A stretch of 64,000 nucleotides of DNA from JAHEEL01 sp942491345 (GTDB taxonomy: Bacteria; Actinomycetota; Acidimicrobiia; Spongiisociales; UBA5794). Under the pieces are notes generated by a model, which saw nothing but the letters and a program-made list of their open reading frames with translations, ran no database searches and was not told the DNA's origin. Each line of letters begins with the position of its first letter. Position 1 is the stretch's first letter. The stretch covers positions 298,247 through 362,246 of the forward strand of contig CALOAN010000044.1 of NCBI GenBank assembly GCA_942491345.1, given 5' to 3'. Below, piece by piece: positions 34,448-42,955 of this stretch. The translations under genes and the position numbers were made by a program.

Positions 34448-35374
34448 CTAGCCGCCAACCATGTAGTGCTCGCTCACGAGGTACGTCCCGTTCGGCGGCG
34501 CAAAAACCGTCATCACGCCGTTCTGTTCATACTCGATACCGACACGAGTGATCGTGGAACCCTCCTCGGTCACAGCCCACGTGTACCCGGCCGTGTTCAC
34601 CGCGTAGTAGTTCCCGTTGTTCGAAACCTGCCAGTCCATGACGTCGAGGGTGGGAAACACGTTTGACCGAACGCTCTCCATGTCGTGATCGAATCCCTGA
34701 GTTGCGGGGCTGTAGATGCGGTACCCATCGGTCACCAAAGCCTCGAGTGCATCGGCGTCCTGGGCGTTCCAAGCCGCGGTGTAGTCCGCCATCAGTTGCA
34801 CGATCTCCGGCGGTGCCGCGGTTGGGCTATTCGGTCGCATCATGAAGACCATCCATGCGACCAAGCCCACCAGAGCAACGGCCAGAACAACAATCAGAAC
34901 CGTCGGTCCGCGGCTGGGCTTCTTCGTTTCCTTGTCGGTACCGACCTCGCGGTCGGTGTCTTCGATGGTTTCCATGACCATCACCTTTCCTTGATTCTCT
35001 TCGTCCTTCGTGTCCTTCTCCGTGGGCCTGCGGATCAGCCAGGTCACCCCTGCGGCGGCCAGCGCCGCGACGAACGCAGCGATCAGCCAGATCCCGAGAG
35101 TCCCGCCGTCGGCAGCCACGATCTCAGCTGCGTCAGCACCGAACTCGCCGGTGATCCGCTCCGTCAGCTTGAGCCCTGCCGCGAGCCCGCCGAGACCCAG
35201 GATCGTGACGGCGAACGCCCCGACGGCCGCCCACGCCGGCTTGAAGCTCCGACGCCCGCGAAGCGGTTCGAGGCGGTTCTGCTGCACCTGGGCCTGGGCA
35301 ATGACGTCATCAACGGTGAATCGCTCGACGCCGGCATCGAAGTACTCGCGCAGCTGGGGCTCAACCCGTGACAT
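34448..35374 (-). CDS. Putative membrane anti-sigma factor with extracytoplasmic NTF2-like domain
   Basis: A 308-residue protein. A cytoplasmic N-terminus of about 45 residues is followed by two hydrophobic segments (about 47-67 and 95-112), a charged linker and a third helix (about 158-178). The C-terminal domain (IVQLMADYTAAWNAQDADALEALV onward) resembles SnoaL/NTF2-like ligand-binding folds. It overlaps the upstream sigma-factor gene by 14 bases. By analogy with ECF pairs it would hold that sigma factor at the membrane until an outside signal is sensed. No zinc anti-sigma motif is seen, so this function is inferred from position. Confidence 0.55.
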   Translation of the reverse strand: MSRVEPQLREYFDAGVERFTVDDVIAQAQVQQNRLEPLRGRRSFKPAWAAVGAFAVTILGLGGLAAGLKLTERITGEFGADAAEIVAADGGTLGIWLIAAFVAALAAAGVTWLIRRPTEKDTKDEENQGKVMVMETIEDTDREVGTDKETKKPSRGPTVLIVVLAVALVGLVAWMVFMMRPNSPTAAPPEIVQLMADYTAAWNAQDADALEALVTDGYRIYSPATQGFDHDMESVRSNVFPTLDVMDWQVSNNGNYYAVNTAGYTWAVTEEGSTITRVGIEYEQNGVMTVFAPPNGTYLVSEHYMVGG

Positions 35375-35831
35375 CTGCGCTCACCCCCAATGCACTCCGT
35401 ATCCGCCGAAGGCCGCGATCGGCGTGGGTCCTCACCGACCACCGGGAGATCCCGAGCAGGTCGGCGACTTCTCGTTCGCTGTAGTCCATTCCGTGAATCA
35501 GCACGACGGCCACCCGCTGATTCTTCGACAGACTCCCCAACGCATCGGTGAGTCCGGGCTCAACCGATGGGGCTTCTGCGACCGGCAGCGCAGGAAACAG
35601 CATGCGTGGGCGGTGATATCGCCTGGCCTTCGACTGGCCAACGCGGTACAGATAGCCGGCGGGGTTCCGCTTGGCTTCAAGACTCTCCCAATGCTCCCAT
35701 GCCCACACCAGAGCGTCGGCTGTGGCTTCCGCCCCGACCTCCAGTCCGTAGGCCGCTGCAAGTGCGTATGAGAGTCTCGGCTCCGTCTCCTTGACGAATC
35801 TGGTGAACGCTCGATGTGCATCGGGTTCCAC
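35361..35831 (-). CDS. Small sigma-70/ECF-type RNA polymerase sigma factor
   Basis: A 156-residue protein. The N-terminal half resembles ECF region 2 but is short (WAWEHWESLEAKRNPAGYLYRV). The C-terminal half is a clear region 4 helix-turn-helix (LSKNQRVAVVLIHGMDYSEREVADLLG, then SRWSVRTHADRGLRRIR). Relatives lie in the SigK/SCO-type groups of actinobacteria. The gene precedes and overlaps a membrane protein that probably regulates it. Target promoters were not identified. Confidence 0.75.
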   Translation of the reverse strand: MEPDAHRAFTRFVKETEPRLSYALAAAYGLEVGAEATADALVWAWEHWESLEAKRNPAGYLYRVGQSKARRYHRPRMLFPALPVAEAPSVEPGLTDALGSLSKNQRVAVVLIHGMDYSEREVADLLGISRWSVRTHADRGLRRIRSALGVSADVTG

Positions 35832-35945
35832 GGTCCCTCCGTGACTCTCATCCTACGAAACCATCAACCACCCGTGTGTGGGCGACAAGAATTTCCGAGG
35901 AGCGCGAGACGATGGCCGGGGACAGGTACCCTTCGGTCCATACCG

Positions 35946-36950
35946 ATGAGCAGCAGCCACGAACCCGACGCAGCCAGCGAACTCGCCGACCGGATCGGTT
36001 GGCGTGTTACGTCGACGTGGACCGACGATGTGCTTGCCGGATTCGGTGGCTTCGCCGCAGGTCTTCGGGTTCCGCCGGGCTACCAAAAGCCCGTCCTGAT
36101 GATGTCGACCGCCGGCATCGGCACGAAAGCGGAAATCGCACGTGTCACGGGGCTGGTCGAGGGCCTTGGCTACGACCTCCTCGCCATGGTCGCCGACGAC
36201 CTCTCATCGGCCGGGGCGATGCCACTGGCCATGCAGGACTACATCGCCGTCGGCTACCTGGACCTCGATCGAATCGAGTTGCTCGTCGAATCGATCACCG
36301 ATGCCTGCGCCGACAACGACGTAGCCCTCCTCGGCGGAGAGACGGCAGAACACCCGGGGATCATCGACAGCGACCGCTTCGACATCGCCGCAACCGCACT
36401 TGGTGTTGTCGAACTCGGAGACGAGGTCGACAACGACCGGATCAACATCGGCGACGTGATCATCGGAGTTCACAGCCCGAATCTTCGCACGAGCGGATTC
36501 TCCCTGGTCCGTGCTCTGATCGTCGACCAACTCGACCTCGACGCCGCGTTCCCCGGCTCTGATCGCTCGTTCGCGGAAGTCCTCCTCGATCCGTCCGTGG
36601 TGTACGCACCATCCGTCGTCAACGCACTCGCACGAGCCGAACCCCACGGACTCGCACATATCAAGGACGGTGGCCTCCCGGCAAGTGTGGCGAAGGTCAT
36701 CCCCGACGGCTCCGCCGCTGCCATCGAGCGGTCGCGCTGGGACATTCCCGAGGTGTTCGAAGTACTCCAGAGCCTCGGCTCGGTCTCGGACGACGAGATG
36801 TTCCACATGTTCAACATGGGTATCGGGTTCGTGGCCATCGCCCCCGAAGGAGACGCTGATCGGCTCATCAAAGGCTTCAACTCATACGACCAAGCCGCCA
36901 CCGTGATAGGACGAATCGTCGAAGGCGACGGCGGGGTAGAGATTGTCTGA
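35946..36950 (+). CDS. PurM-like protein (phosphoribosylformylglycinamidine cyclo-ligase family)
   Basis: A 334-residue AIR synthase-family protein. The PurM landmarks are MMSTAGIGTKAEIA (normally DGVGTK), VADDLSSAGAMPLAMQDYIAVG (normally DLVVQGAEPLFFLDY), LGGETAEHPG (intact) and GLAHIKDGGLPASV (normally GMAHITGGG). If it is PurM it converts FGAM to AIR in purine synthesis. The altered first and last motifs leave open a divergent ATP-using paralogue. It is divergent from the sigma-factor gene and convergent with the next gene after only four bases. Confidence 0.7.
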   Translation: MSSSHEPDAASELADRIGWRVTSTWTDDVLAGFGGFAAGLRVPPGYQKPVLMMSTAGIGTKAEIARVTGLVEGLGYDLLAMVADDLSSAGAMPLAMQDYIAVGYLDLDRIELLVESITDACADNDVALLGGETAEHPGIIDSDRFDIAATALGVVELGDEVDNDRINIGDVIIGVHSPNLRTSGFSLVRALIVDQLDLDAAFPGSDRSFAEVLLDPSVVYAPSVVNALARAEPHGLAHIKDGGLPASVAKVIPDGSAAAIERSRWDIPEVFEVLQSLGSVSDDEMFHMFNMGIGFVAIAPEGDADRLIKGFNSYDQAATVIGRIVEGDGGVEIV

Positions 36951-36954
36951 GCGC

Positions 36955-37761
36955 CTACTCCCCACAGGTCACGCCGCCGAGGATGCTGGTGATCAGGTCC
37001 GTGTCTGATTGGCCGGTGGCGTACCCGGCGAGTTGGGCATCGTCGGACGGGTTGTCGTCGACCACCCAAACACCGTTCGCTGGATCCCAAGGACTCTCGT
37101 TGACGTCCATGGACGGGTACAGCGTCCTGCCCTCGAGCAGCGTCGAACCAACGGTTAGGCCCTCCGGTGTTGAGAGGTCGACAGCGCCGCCGAAGTAGTC
37201 GTAGCCGAAGAGGTGCTCACCACCCGCCGGCAGATGACCCGTAGCGGCCTTCGTGAAGAGCAGGGTGAACGCAAAGCCGAAACCGTCCGGGTTGGGGCCC
37301 CACTGCACACCGCGAACTTCAGGCGGCGGGCACGTTCCGAACTCGCTGAAGGAGTCCACCCATCCACTATCACGGTCCGGTGGGCCGAGGAAGTCGGTTG
37401 CATAGGCAATCGCAACATCAGGCGCCGCACCGAACTCCACGGCGCCAATCCCGTTGGCTTCGAGTTCGAGTGGCGCGATTGCGCCTGTCGTCGTGGTTGT
37501 GGCCTCGGTCGTGCTCGTCGTTTCGGCCCCCGTTGTCGTGGTTGTGGCCTCGGTCGTGCTCGTCGTTTCGGCCATCGTTGTCGTGGTGGTCGCTTCGGTG
37601 GTCGTTGTGTCTTCTGACGTGGTTGAGGCAAGTGTCGACGTGGTTGCCGCTTCGTCGTCTCCCCCAAACGCTTGGACCGCGAGGAACACGAGGAGGGCGA
37701 TCAGGAGGCCCCCGACGACACCCATCACCACCACAGAAATCGTTGATCGTTGTTCGCTCAT
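36955..37761 (-). CDS. Membrane-anchored extracytoplasmic protein with Thr-rich linker
   Basis: About 268 residues. One N-terminal membrane helix (VVVMGVVGGLLIALLVFLAV) is followed by a long Thr/Ser/Ala/Glu-rich tether to about residue 95. The outer domain of about 170 residues contains two Cys (GTCPPPEV and GGVTCGE). No known domain was recognised. The tether is built from imperfect repeats (TTSTTEATTTTT units) that also make the DNA repetitive at 37480-37640. It is probably a cell-surface protein. Confidence 0.6.
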   Translation of the reverse strand: MSEQRSTISVVVMGVVGGLLIALLVFLAVQAFGGDDEAATTSTLASTTSEDTTTTEATTTTTMAETTSTTEATTTTTGAETTSTTEATTTTTGAIAPLELEANGIGAVEFGAAPDVAIAYATDFLGPPDRDSGWVDSFSEFGTCPPPEVRGVQWGPNPDGFGFAFTLLFTKAATGHLPAGGEHLFGYDYFGGAVDLSTPEGLTVGSTLLEGRTLYPSMDVNESPWDPANGVWVVDDNPSDDAQLAGYATGQSDTDLITSILGGVTCGE

Positions 37762-37863
37762 GCCCACAGGCTACGTGGGTTCGGCGGGTCTAGGTTGATC
37801 GCAGGCCGATCTCGGCCGCGGGAAGACACCGACGAGGATCCCGGACCAGGTAGCGTTCCTCCC

Positions 37864-38472
37864 ATGAGTGGACCCCCGAATTATCCCATCACCGTCCAGA
37901 TGCCGGTGGACGACGAACAGCGCAATCGCTGGCTCGCCGCGTCCGGCATCGTCCTCGTCAAGCTGATCCTTCTGCTCCCCCACATCGTGCTGCTGTTCCT
38001 CTTCGGCTTGATGATCCAGATCCTGGCCTGGATCGGCTACTGGGGCATCGCCTTCACCGATCGGCTGCCCGATCCGATCCGCCGACTCGAGATCATCTTC
38101 CTCGCCTGGATCACCCGCGTCGTCGCCTGGTTTGCAGGTACCACGGATGTCTACCCGACGTTCGGAACCGATCAGGACTACCCGGTGACCGTAACCGTGG
38201 AACCGGCGCCGTTGCCGCAAAACCGGCTGCTCGCCGTACTCGGGATCTTCCTCCTCCGAACCGTCGCGGCTCTGCCGCATTTGGCCATTCTCTTCCTGAT
38301 GAGCTTCGGAGTCCTCCTCGTCGCGTGGGTCGGTTACGTGATCGTCGTATTCACGGGACACCTCCCGCTCGGGATCCACGAGTTCGTCCTCAACTATCAG
38401 CGATGGTGGGCCCGAGTGTGGGGTTGGACGGTCGCACTCACCGACGAGTACCCGCCCTTCACCCTCGGGTGA
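37864..38472 (+). CDS. DUF4389 membrane protein
   Basis: A 202-residue protein built of two homologous halves. Each has the YPV(T)V entry motif, an N-R-(W/L)-L segment, two hydrophobic helices and a terminal Y-(P)-(T/P)-F motif (VYPTF, EYPPF). This matches the actinobacterial DUF4389 family. The role is unknown; it may be linked to membrane or lipid physiology. It is followed convergently by the DUF4349 lipoprotein gene. Confidence 0.75.
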   Translation: MSGPPNYPITVQMPVDDEQRNRWLAASGIVLVKLILLLPHIVLLFLFGLMIQILAWIGYWGIAFTDRLPDPIRRLEIIFLAWITRVVAWFAGTTDVYPTFGTDQDYPVTVTVEPAPLPQNRLLAVLGIFLLRTVAALPHLAILFLMSFGVLLVAWVGYVIVVFTGHLPLGIHEFVLNYQRWWARVWGWTVALTDEYPPFTLG

Positions 38473-38496
38473 TCAGGTAGCCCACACGGTCGCCGC

Positions 38497-39504
38497 CTAC
38501 TCCTCCGACGGTTCGTCGTCCGCTTCATCTTGGGGCGCCGGTTCGTCATCGGGAGATGGCTGCGCCGACACTGCTGATCTGCGTTCCTTCGGACGGCGGG
38601 CCGCAGCAACGGCACGCCAGAGACCGAATCCGACGAGCGCAACCAGCGCTAGTGGAAACACAAACGCAGCGCCCACGATCAGTCCACCGATCGTTGCCAG
38701 CAGAACCTCGCCGGCCTGATCGATGGCGCTCTCGAGGATTCCCGGATCGTCCGGTTCATCAATCGGCGTGGTTCCCGGCACCTCGGTCAAGCCAACCGTC
38801 AACGTCGAGAAGCTCGTCCGACTGTCGAGGTACCGAAGGCGGCCCTCGATCTGCTCGATGTTGAGCAACACGTCTTGCATCCGTGTCTGGATGGTCACCA
38901 GATCGTCGATCTCCGTCGCCTCGTTCATGAGTCGCTGGTAGAACTCCTCCTGGCTTCGCCAATACCGAAGACGGCCCTCCAGGTCGACGTACTCCTCGGT
39001 GACGTCCTGGCTCGACACATTCAGGGTGAGGCGCTCGCCGAGACCGTCGACGCGATTGAGCGCATCGTCGAAACGGTCTTCGGGGATTCGCATGGTGAGC
39101 CAGCCCACGGTGTAGTACACATCGTCGATCTCCTGCAGGTGGGTCTCACCGGCGGTGATGTAGCCGCCGAGGTCAGCAGCGATGCTTCGGAGCTGTGACG
39201 AGATCTGATCGAAGGTGCCAACCTCCACCCTGATGTCGACGCGGCCGTCGCGAATGACCTTCAGCTCGTCCGGTAGCTCGGTCCCGATCGCTGGAGACAC
39301 CCTTACCCCTGGCTCGATCGCCACATCGGCATCCATCGCCTCGCCGCCGCTTGCAGCGATCGTTTCCTCAGTGGCATACGCTGCCGTCGTCATCATCTCG
39401 ACGGCCGTGTCATCGGATCCGCTACACGCCGCCAACAACAGAACGGCGGCCAGCAGGGCCGCCGTCACAATTCGAATCTTCCCCATCCGGTTCGGTCTGG
39501 ACAT
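38497..39504 (-). CDS. DUF4349 lipoprotein
   Basis: A 335-residue protein starting at the ATG complementary to 39502-39504. The signal peptide ends with lipobox LLLAAC. A DUF4349 domain follows (VIRDGRVDIRVEVGTFDQ, GGYITAGETH, VGWLTMRIPEDRFDDAL, ending in the coiled-coil-like IQTRMQDVLLNIEQIEGRL). A C-terminal membrane helix and a charged Pro/Glu tail complete it. It would be anchored at both ends. The function is unknown. It is divergent from the MobA-like gene. Confidence 0.75.
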   Translation of the reverse strand: MSRPNRMGKIRIVTAALLAAVLLLAACSGSDDTAVEMMTTAAYATEETIAASGGEAMDADVAIEPGVRVSPAIGTELPDELKVIRDGRVDIRVEVGTFDQISSQLRSIAADLGGYITAGETHLQEIDDVYYTVGWLTMRIPEDRFDDALNRVDGLGERLTLNVSSQDVTEEYVDLEGRLRYWRSQEEFYQRLMNEATEIDDLVTIQTRMQDVLLNIEQIEGRLRYLDSRTSFSTLTVGLTEVPGTTPIDEPDDPGILESAIDQAGEVLLATIGGLIVGAAFVFPLALVALVGFGLWRAVAAARRPKERRSAVSAQPSPDDEPAPQDEADDEPSEE

Positions 39505-39600
39505 CGTCCTTCTCCTTGTTGGGTGTGGCCTCGCGTCGCCGCCGGCCTTCGCCGCTATGACGGTCGGAGATGGCTTCCCGGTTCCGGCTACCGTCGCGCC

Positions 39601-40224
39601 ATGGATCAACCGATCGTCGCGGTGCTCGCCGGTGGAGACAGCACTCGCATGGGGTTTGACAAGGCGATGGCCCGCATCGGCACCTCGACCATGCTCGAAA
39701 CGGTGATCGAAGCGGTCGCGCCGGTCGGCGATGTGGTGGTCGTCGGACGCACAACCGCACCGGGAGGAACACCGGCCATTGCGGACCAGCGGCAGAACGC
39801 CCGCGGACCCCTCACCGGCCTCGAGACTGCAATGCGCTTCGAACCCGGCCGCACGGTAGTTCTGGTGGCTGTTGATCATCCCTTCGTGCGGCACCGAACG
39901 CTCAACGAACTTCTCACGCTCGAAGGTGATGCCATCGTGCCGTTCGACGACGCGTGGCAGCAGGTCACGTGCGCCGTCTACCGGCCCGCGTTCCTTGCAG
40001 CGGCCACCGACCTTCTCGATGCCGGTGGCCGCTCGATCATCACGGCTCTCGACCGCGTCAACACCCGACTCGTGAAGGAGCCGGAGTGGAGCGGGTGGGA
40101 CGAGGACGGGAGATCCTGGTTCAGCGTTGACTCCCGGGAACACCTCGAGGACGGACTGCAGAGGTACGGAGAGGGGCACTCGCTACCCTTCCCACATGAA
40201 GGCAACTCCCCCGATCACGGTTGA
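39601..40224 (+). CDS. mobA: MobA-like molybdenum cofactor nucleotidyltransferase
   Basis: A 207-residue NTP-transferase with the signature LAGGDSTRMGFDKA at the N-terminus, ARGPLTGLETAM for base contacts and VAVDHPFVR, the usual metal-binding Asp region. MobA attaches GMP to molybdopterin; relatives make the cytosine form used by xanthine dehydrogenase-type enzymes. The window contains two such enzymes, but this gene is 17 kb from the nearer one. It overlaps the following enoyl-CoA hydratase gene by 29 bases. Confidence 0.75.
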   Translation: MDQPIVAVLAGGDSTRMGFDKAMARIGTSTMLETVIEAVAPVGDVVVVGRTTAPGGTPAIADQRQNARGPLTGLETAMRFEPGRTVVLVAVDHPFVRHRTLNELLTLEGDAIVPFDDAWQQVTCAVYRPAFLAAATDLLDAGGRSIITALDRVNTRLVKEPEWSGWDEDGRSWFSVDSREHLEDGLQRYGEGHSLPFPHEGNSPDHG

Positions 40225-41035
40225 GCGTCGCGGCCCCATCGCCGTCGTGTGGCTCGACCGCCCCGACCAACGTAATGCGTTTGCCCCCGAGTTCTGGACG
40301 ATGCTCCCCGGCACGATGGAGGAGCTCGGCGAAGACCCGGACCTTCGAGCGGTTGTGGTCGCGGCGAAGGGCCCGGCCTTCACGGTCGGCCTCGACTTGA
40401 AATCATCTGCTCCTGTGATCGCCACGGGAAGCCTCGACCCGACAGCGCCTCCTCCTGGCTCGCCCGTCGCCCATCGTGCACGGACCCGGCAGCTCATCAA
40501 GGCCATGCAGCACACGTTCTCGTCGCTCGCCCAATGCCCGGTCCCGGTAATCGCTGCGATCCACGGCTACTGCATAGGGGCTGGTGTTGACCTGATCACC
40601 GCATGCGATATCCGGTACGCGGCGGCCGACGCCGTCTTCTCGATCCGGGAGACTCGCCTGGCCATGGTCGCCGACGTCGGAACACTGCAGCGCCTTCCAC
40701 GGATCATCGATCCCGGCAGCGTCGCCGAGCTGGCCTACACCGGTCGCGACTTCGACGCCGGCGAGGCCGCTTCATTGGGACTAGTCACCCGTCTGCTCCC
40801 CGACAAGGACGCGACGCTCACCGCGGCATTCGAGACGGCCGACCTGATCGCTGCGAACTCGCCACTCGCCGTACGAGGTACAAAGGCGGTGCTCCGAGCC
40901 GGGGAGGGCAAGACGGTCGAAGAGGCCCTCGACTACGTGGCTCTCTGGAACGCGGCCTTCCTCCACTCCAACGACCTCGGAGAAGCCATGGCCGCGTTCG
41001 TAGAGCAGAGACCCCCAGACTTCAGGGGCGAGTAG
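40196..41035 (+). CDS. Enoyl-CoA hydratase/isomerase family protein
   Basis: A 279-residue crotonase-fold protein. The oxyanion-hole regions are FTVGLDLKS and IHGYCIGAGVDLITACD. The position equivalent to the first catalytic Glu of hydratases is occupied by Val/Asp, and an acidic residue is present in FSIRETRLAMVADVGT. This resembles dienoyl-CoA isomerase (ECH1) rather than a classical hydratase. It acts on an unsaturated acyl-CoA; the substrate is not determined. Confidence 0.8.
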   Translation: MKATPPITVERRGPIAVVWLDRPDQRNAFAPEFWTMLPGTMEELGEDPDLRAVVVAAKGPAFTVGLDLKSSAPVIATGSLDPTAPPPGSPVAHRARTRQLIKAMQHTFSSLAQCPVPVIAAIHGYCIGAGVDLITACDIRYAAADAVFSIRETRLAMVADVGTLQRLPRIIDPGSVAELAYTGRDFDAGEAASLGLVTRLLPDKDATLTAAFETADLIAANSPLAVRGTKAVLRAGEGKTVEEALDYVALWNAAFLHSNDLGEAMAAFVEQRPPDFRGE

Positions 41036-41045
41036 GCGGACCCCG

Positions 41046-41087
41046 GTCCGTAGTCCGTAGTCCGTAGTCCGTAGTCCGTAGTCCGTC
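41046..41087. repeat. GTCCGTA tandem array (6 units of 7 bp)
   Basis: Five perfect units and one final variant (GTCCGTC) stand head to tail just after the enoyl-CoA hydratase stop. The array is followed immediately by a GTCTC-rich stretch. It lies between that gene and the aminotransferase, and no gene is encoded in this gap. Confidence 0.85.
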
Positions 41088-41089
41088 GA

Positions 41090-41148
41090 TTCTGTCTCGG
41101 TTTCGGGTCTCATGTCTCGGGTCTCGGGTCTCGTGTCTCGGCTCCTCA
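41090..41148. repeat. GTCTCGG-type simple repeat
   Basis: Irregular units of GTCTCGG/GTCTCGT/GTCTCAT occur about seven times between the enoyl-CoA hydratase and aminotransferase genes. The same hexamer motif recurs at 44.5-44.7, 47.3 and 59.4 kb, in one strand or the other. Confidence 0.65.
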
Positions 41149-41273
41149 CCTGCTTCGACAAGGCATAATGGCCCCATGCTCTGGACTCCTCAGTCTGAAC
41201 GCGGACACCTCTTCGCTGCTCCGTAGCGACGATCAGTCTCGTACGTCCCCGCCCGCGAACCAGGAGGAACACC

Positions 41274-42542
41274 GTGACCGACCTCTCCAGCCGAATCACC
41301 GGCGCTATTGCCCCCGTCATTGCCTACGACTCTCAGATCGAAATCGTCGAAGGTGACGGCACGTGGGTAACCGACAGCAAGGGCAACCGCTACATCGACT
41401 TCGCTTGCGGCATCGCCGTCACCAACCTTGGCCACCGGCCGCCCACGGTCGCTGCCGCAGCCGAAGACCAACTCAGCCGGCTCTGGCATGCCGGCGGGTC
41501 CTTTCTCTATGAGTCGGTCGCTACTGCGGCAGAGAACATCATCGAGGTGGCCCCGGAAAGCGTGGAGCAGGTCCTTTTCATGAACTCCGGCGCCGAGGCC
41601 GTGGAAGCATCAGTGAAACTCGCACGCAAAACCTCGGGCCGCCAGGGCATCATCGTGTTCCGCGGTGGCTTCCATGGCCGCACCATGGGTTCCGTGTCGT
41701 ATACAACATCACGCGCCAAATACCGAAGCGGGTACTTCCCGCTGGTCCCGTCTGTTTTTGTTGCCCCGTTCCCGCACCCGTACCGATGGAACATGTCGCA
41801 GGAGGACGCGAACGCCTATGCGCTGAACGAACTCCGTCTCATGTTCAAGCACGAAGTGGCGCCCGATGAGATCGCCGCGTTCTTGTTCGAGCCGCTCCAG
41901 GGTGAAGGAGGGTACTACCCGGCCAGCTACGGGTTCATGAAGGCAATTCGGGATCTTGCCGACGAACACGGAATCCTGATGATCACCGACGAGGTTCAGA
42001 CCGGCTTCGGCCGCACCGGCGACTTCTTCGCGAGCCAGGTCTACGGCCTCGACCCCGACATCCTCGTGATGGGCAAGGCAATCGCCAATGGCCTCCCGCT
42101 CTCCGCGGTCGGCGCCTCGAAGGAGATTCTTGCGAAGTGGGAGCCGGGTTCGCACGGCACCACCTTTGGAGGCAACCCGGTGTCCTGCGCAGCTTCCGCT
42201 GCCGTGGTCGAGATGCTCAAGGACGTCATCCCGGGTATCGCAGAACGGTCGGACCTCTCGTTCACTCGGCTCGGCGATCTCCAAGAGCGTCACCGGACGA
42301 TCGGCGACGTTCGCGGCCTCGGTCTCATGATTGGGATCGAACTGGTCAAAGAAGGTCGCGAACCGGATACCGAGGCGTTCGGTTTCATCTCGGCGAAGGC
42401 GGAGGAACTCGGCCTGTTCATCCTCAGCTGTGGCCCCGACAACAACGTGATCCGGTTTATCCCACCCCTGAACGTCGCTCTCGAGGATCTCGAAGCCGGC
42501 ATCGGAATCCTCGATCAGGCGTTTGCAGCCTACGAAGACTGA
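41274..42542 (+). CDS. Class III aminotransferase (4-aminobutyrate/acetylornithine type)
   Basis: A 422-residue PLP enzyme starting at GTG, with AGGAGG six bases upstream. Family motifs are NSGAEAVEASVKLAR, GGFHGRTMGSVSYT, EPLQGEGGYY, the DEVQTGFGRTG cofactor loop and the catalytic Lys in MGKAIANGLP. FGGNPVSCAA is the phosphate-binding segment. It transfers an omega-amino group such as that of GABA to 2-oxoglutarate. The exact amine cannot be assigned. A strong hairpin follows the stop. Confidence 0.85.
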   Translation: MTDLSSRITGAIAPVIAYDSQIEIVEGDGTWVTDSKGNRYIDFACGIAVTNLGHRPPTVAAAAEDQLSRLWHAGGSFLYESVATAAENIIEVAPESVEQVLFMNSGAEAVEASVKLARKTSGRQGIIVFRGGFHGRTMGSVSYTTSRAKYRSGYFPLVPSVFVAPFPHPYRWNMSQEDANAYALNELRLMFKHEVAPDEIAAFLFEPLQGEGGYYPASYGFMKAIRDLADEHGILMITDEVQTGFGRTGDFFASQVYGLDPDILVMGKAIANGLPLSAVGASKEILAKWEPGSHGTTFGGNPVSCAASAAVVEMLKDVIPGIAERSDLSFTRLGDLQERHRTIGDVRGLGLMIGIELVKEGREPDTEAFGFISAKAEELGLFILSCGPDNNVIRFIPPLNVALEDLEAGIGILDQAFAAYED

Positions 42543-42566
42543 GCACCGTTGCACGAGACACAAGAA

Positions 42567-42591
42567 GAGCCGACGCCATCGGCGTCGGCTC
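42567..42591. terminator. Bidirectional hairpin terminator
   Basis: An 11-bp perfect stem (GAGCCGACGCC / GGCGTCGGCTC) has a three-base loop. It lies 24 bases after the aminotransferase stop and 24 bases before the end of the leftward 62-residue gene, so it serves both. Confidence 0.7.
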
Positions 42592-42615
42592 GCTACTTGC
42601 TACGTGCGACGCGAC

Positions 42616-42804
42616 CTAGTTCTGCGTCAGCACACCACGAAGGCGGGGGTACTTGACCGGCCTGTGCGTGTGGCAAAACTCGGCACGGTTGTAGCGGGAA
42701 AGGACGGTGTCACATTCATCGCTCCCGCAGACGCGACCTTCGTCGTAGGTCTTCGGGCGGCGGGACCGGCCCTGGGGGCGAGATGCTTTCATGATGTCGG
42801 ACAT
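42616..42804 (-). CDS. Small Cys/His zinc-binding protein of unknown function
   Basis: A 62-residue basic protein. The core CGSDECDTVLSRYN...CHTHRP has three Cys and two His in zinc-knuckle spacing. Similar short proteins with C-x(4)-C-x-T-x-LS-x-YN recur in actinobacteria. It may bind nucleic acid or be a transcription accessory factor. A good promoter lies upstream (42894-42922). Confidence 0.6.
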   Translation of the reverse strand: MSDIMKASRPQGRSRRPKTYDEGRVCGSDECDTVLSRYNRAEFCHTHRPVKYPRLRGVLTQN

Positions 42805-42893
42805 GGATAACCTCCAAGGGGAGCGGCCTGATGAGACCCGTTAGGTCGGCGGTGGACAACGCCAATCGGGGTTGCTAGAGATGTATTAGTTCG

Positions 42894-42922
42894 ATTCTAT
42901 TTGCACTATCCCGACATTGCAA
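42894..42922 (-). promoter_or_regulatory. Sigma-70-like promoter for the small zinc protein
   Basis: On the minus strand TTGCAA (42917-42922) and TAGAAT (complement of 42894-42899) are 17 bases apart. The expected start is near 42887, giving a leader of about 83 bases before the 42804 start codon. Confidence 0.5.
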
Positions 42923-42955
42923 AACAAATGTTCCACAGGCCGCCCCAGCGCACCG

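Noticed and set aside
36955..37761. Lipoprotein assignment
   Set aside because: No Cys lies at the end of the hydrophobic N-terminal helix, so the protein is treated as a membrane-anchored protein rather than a lipoprotein.
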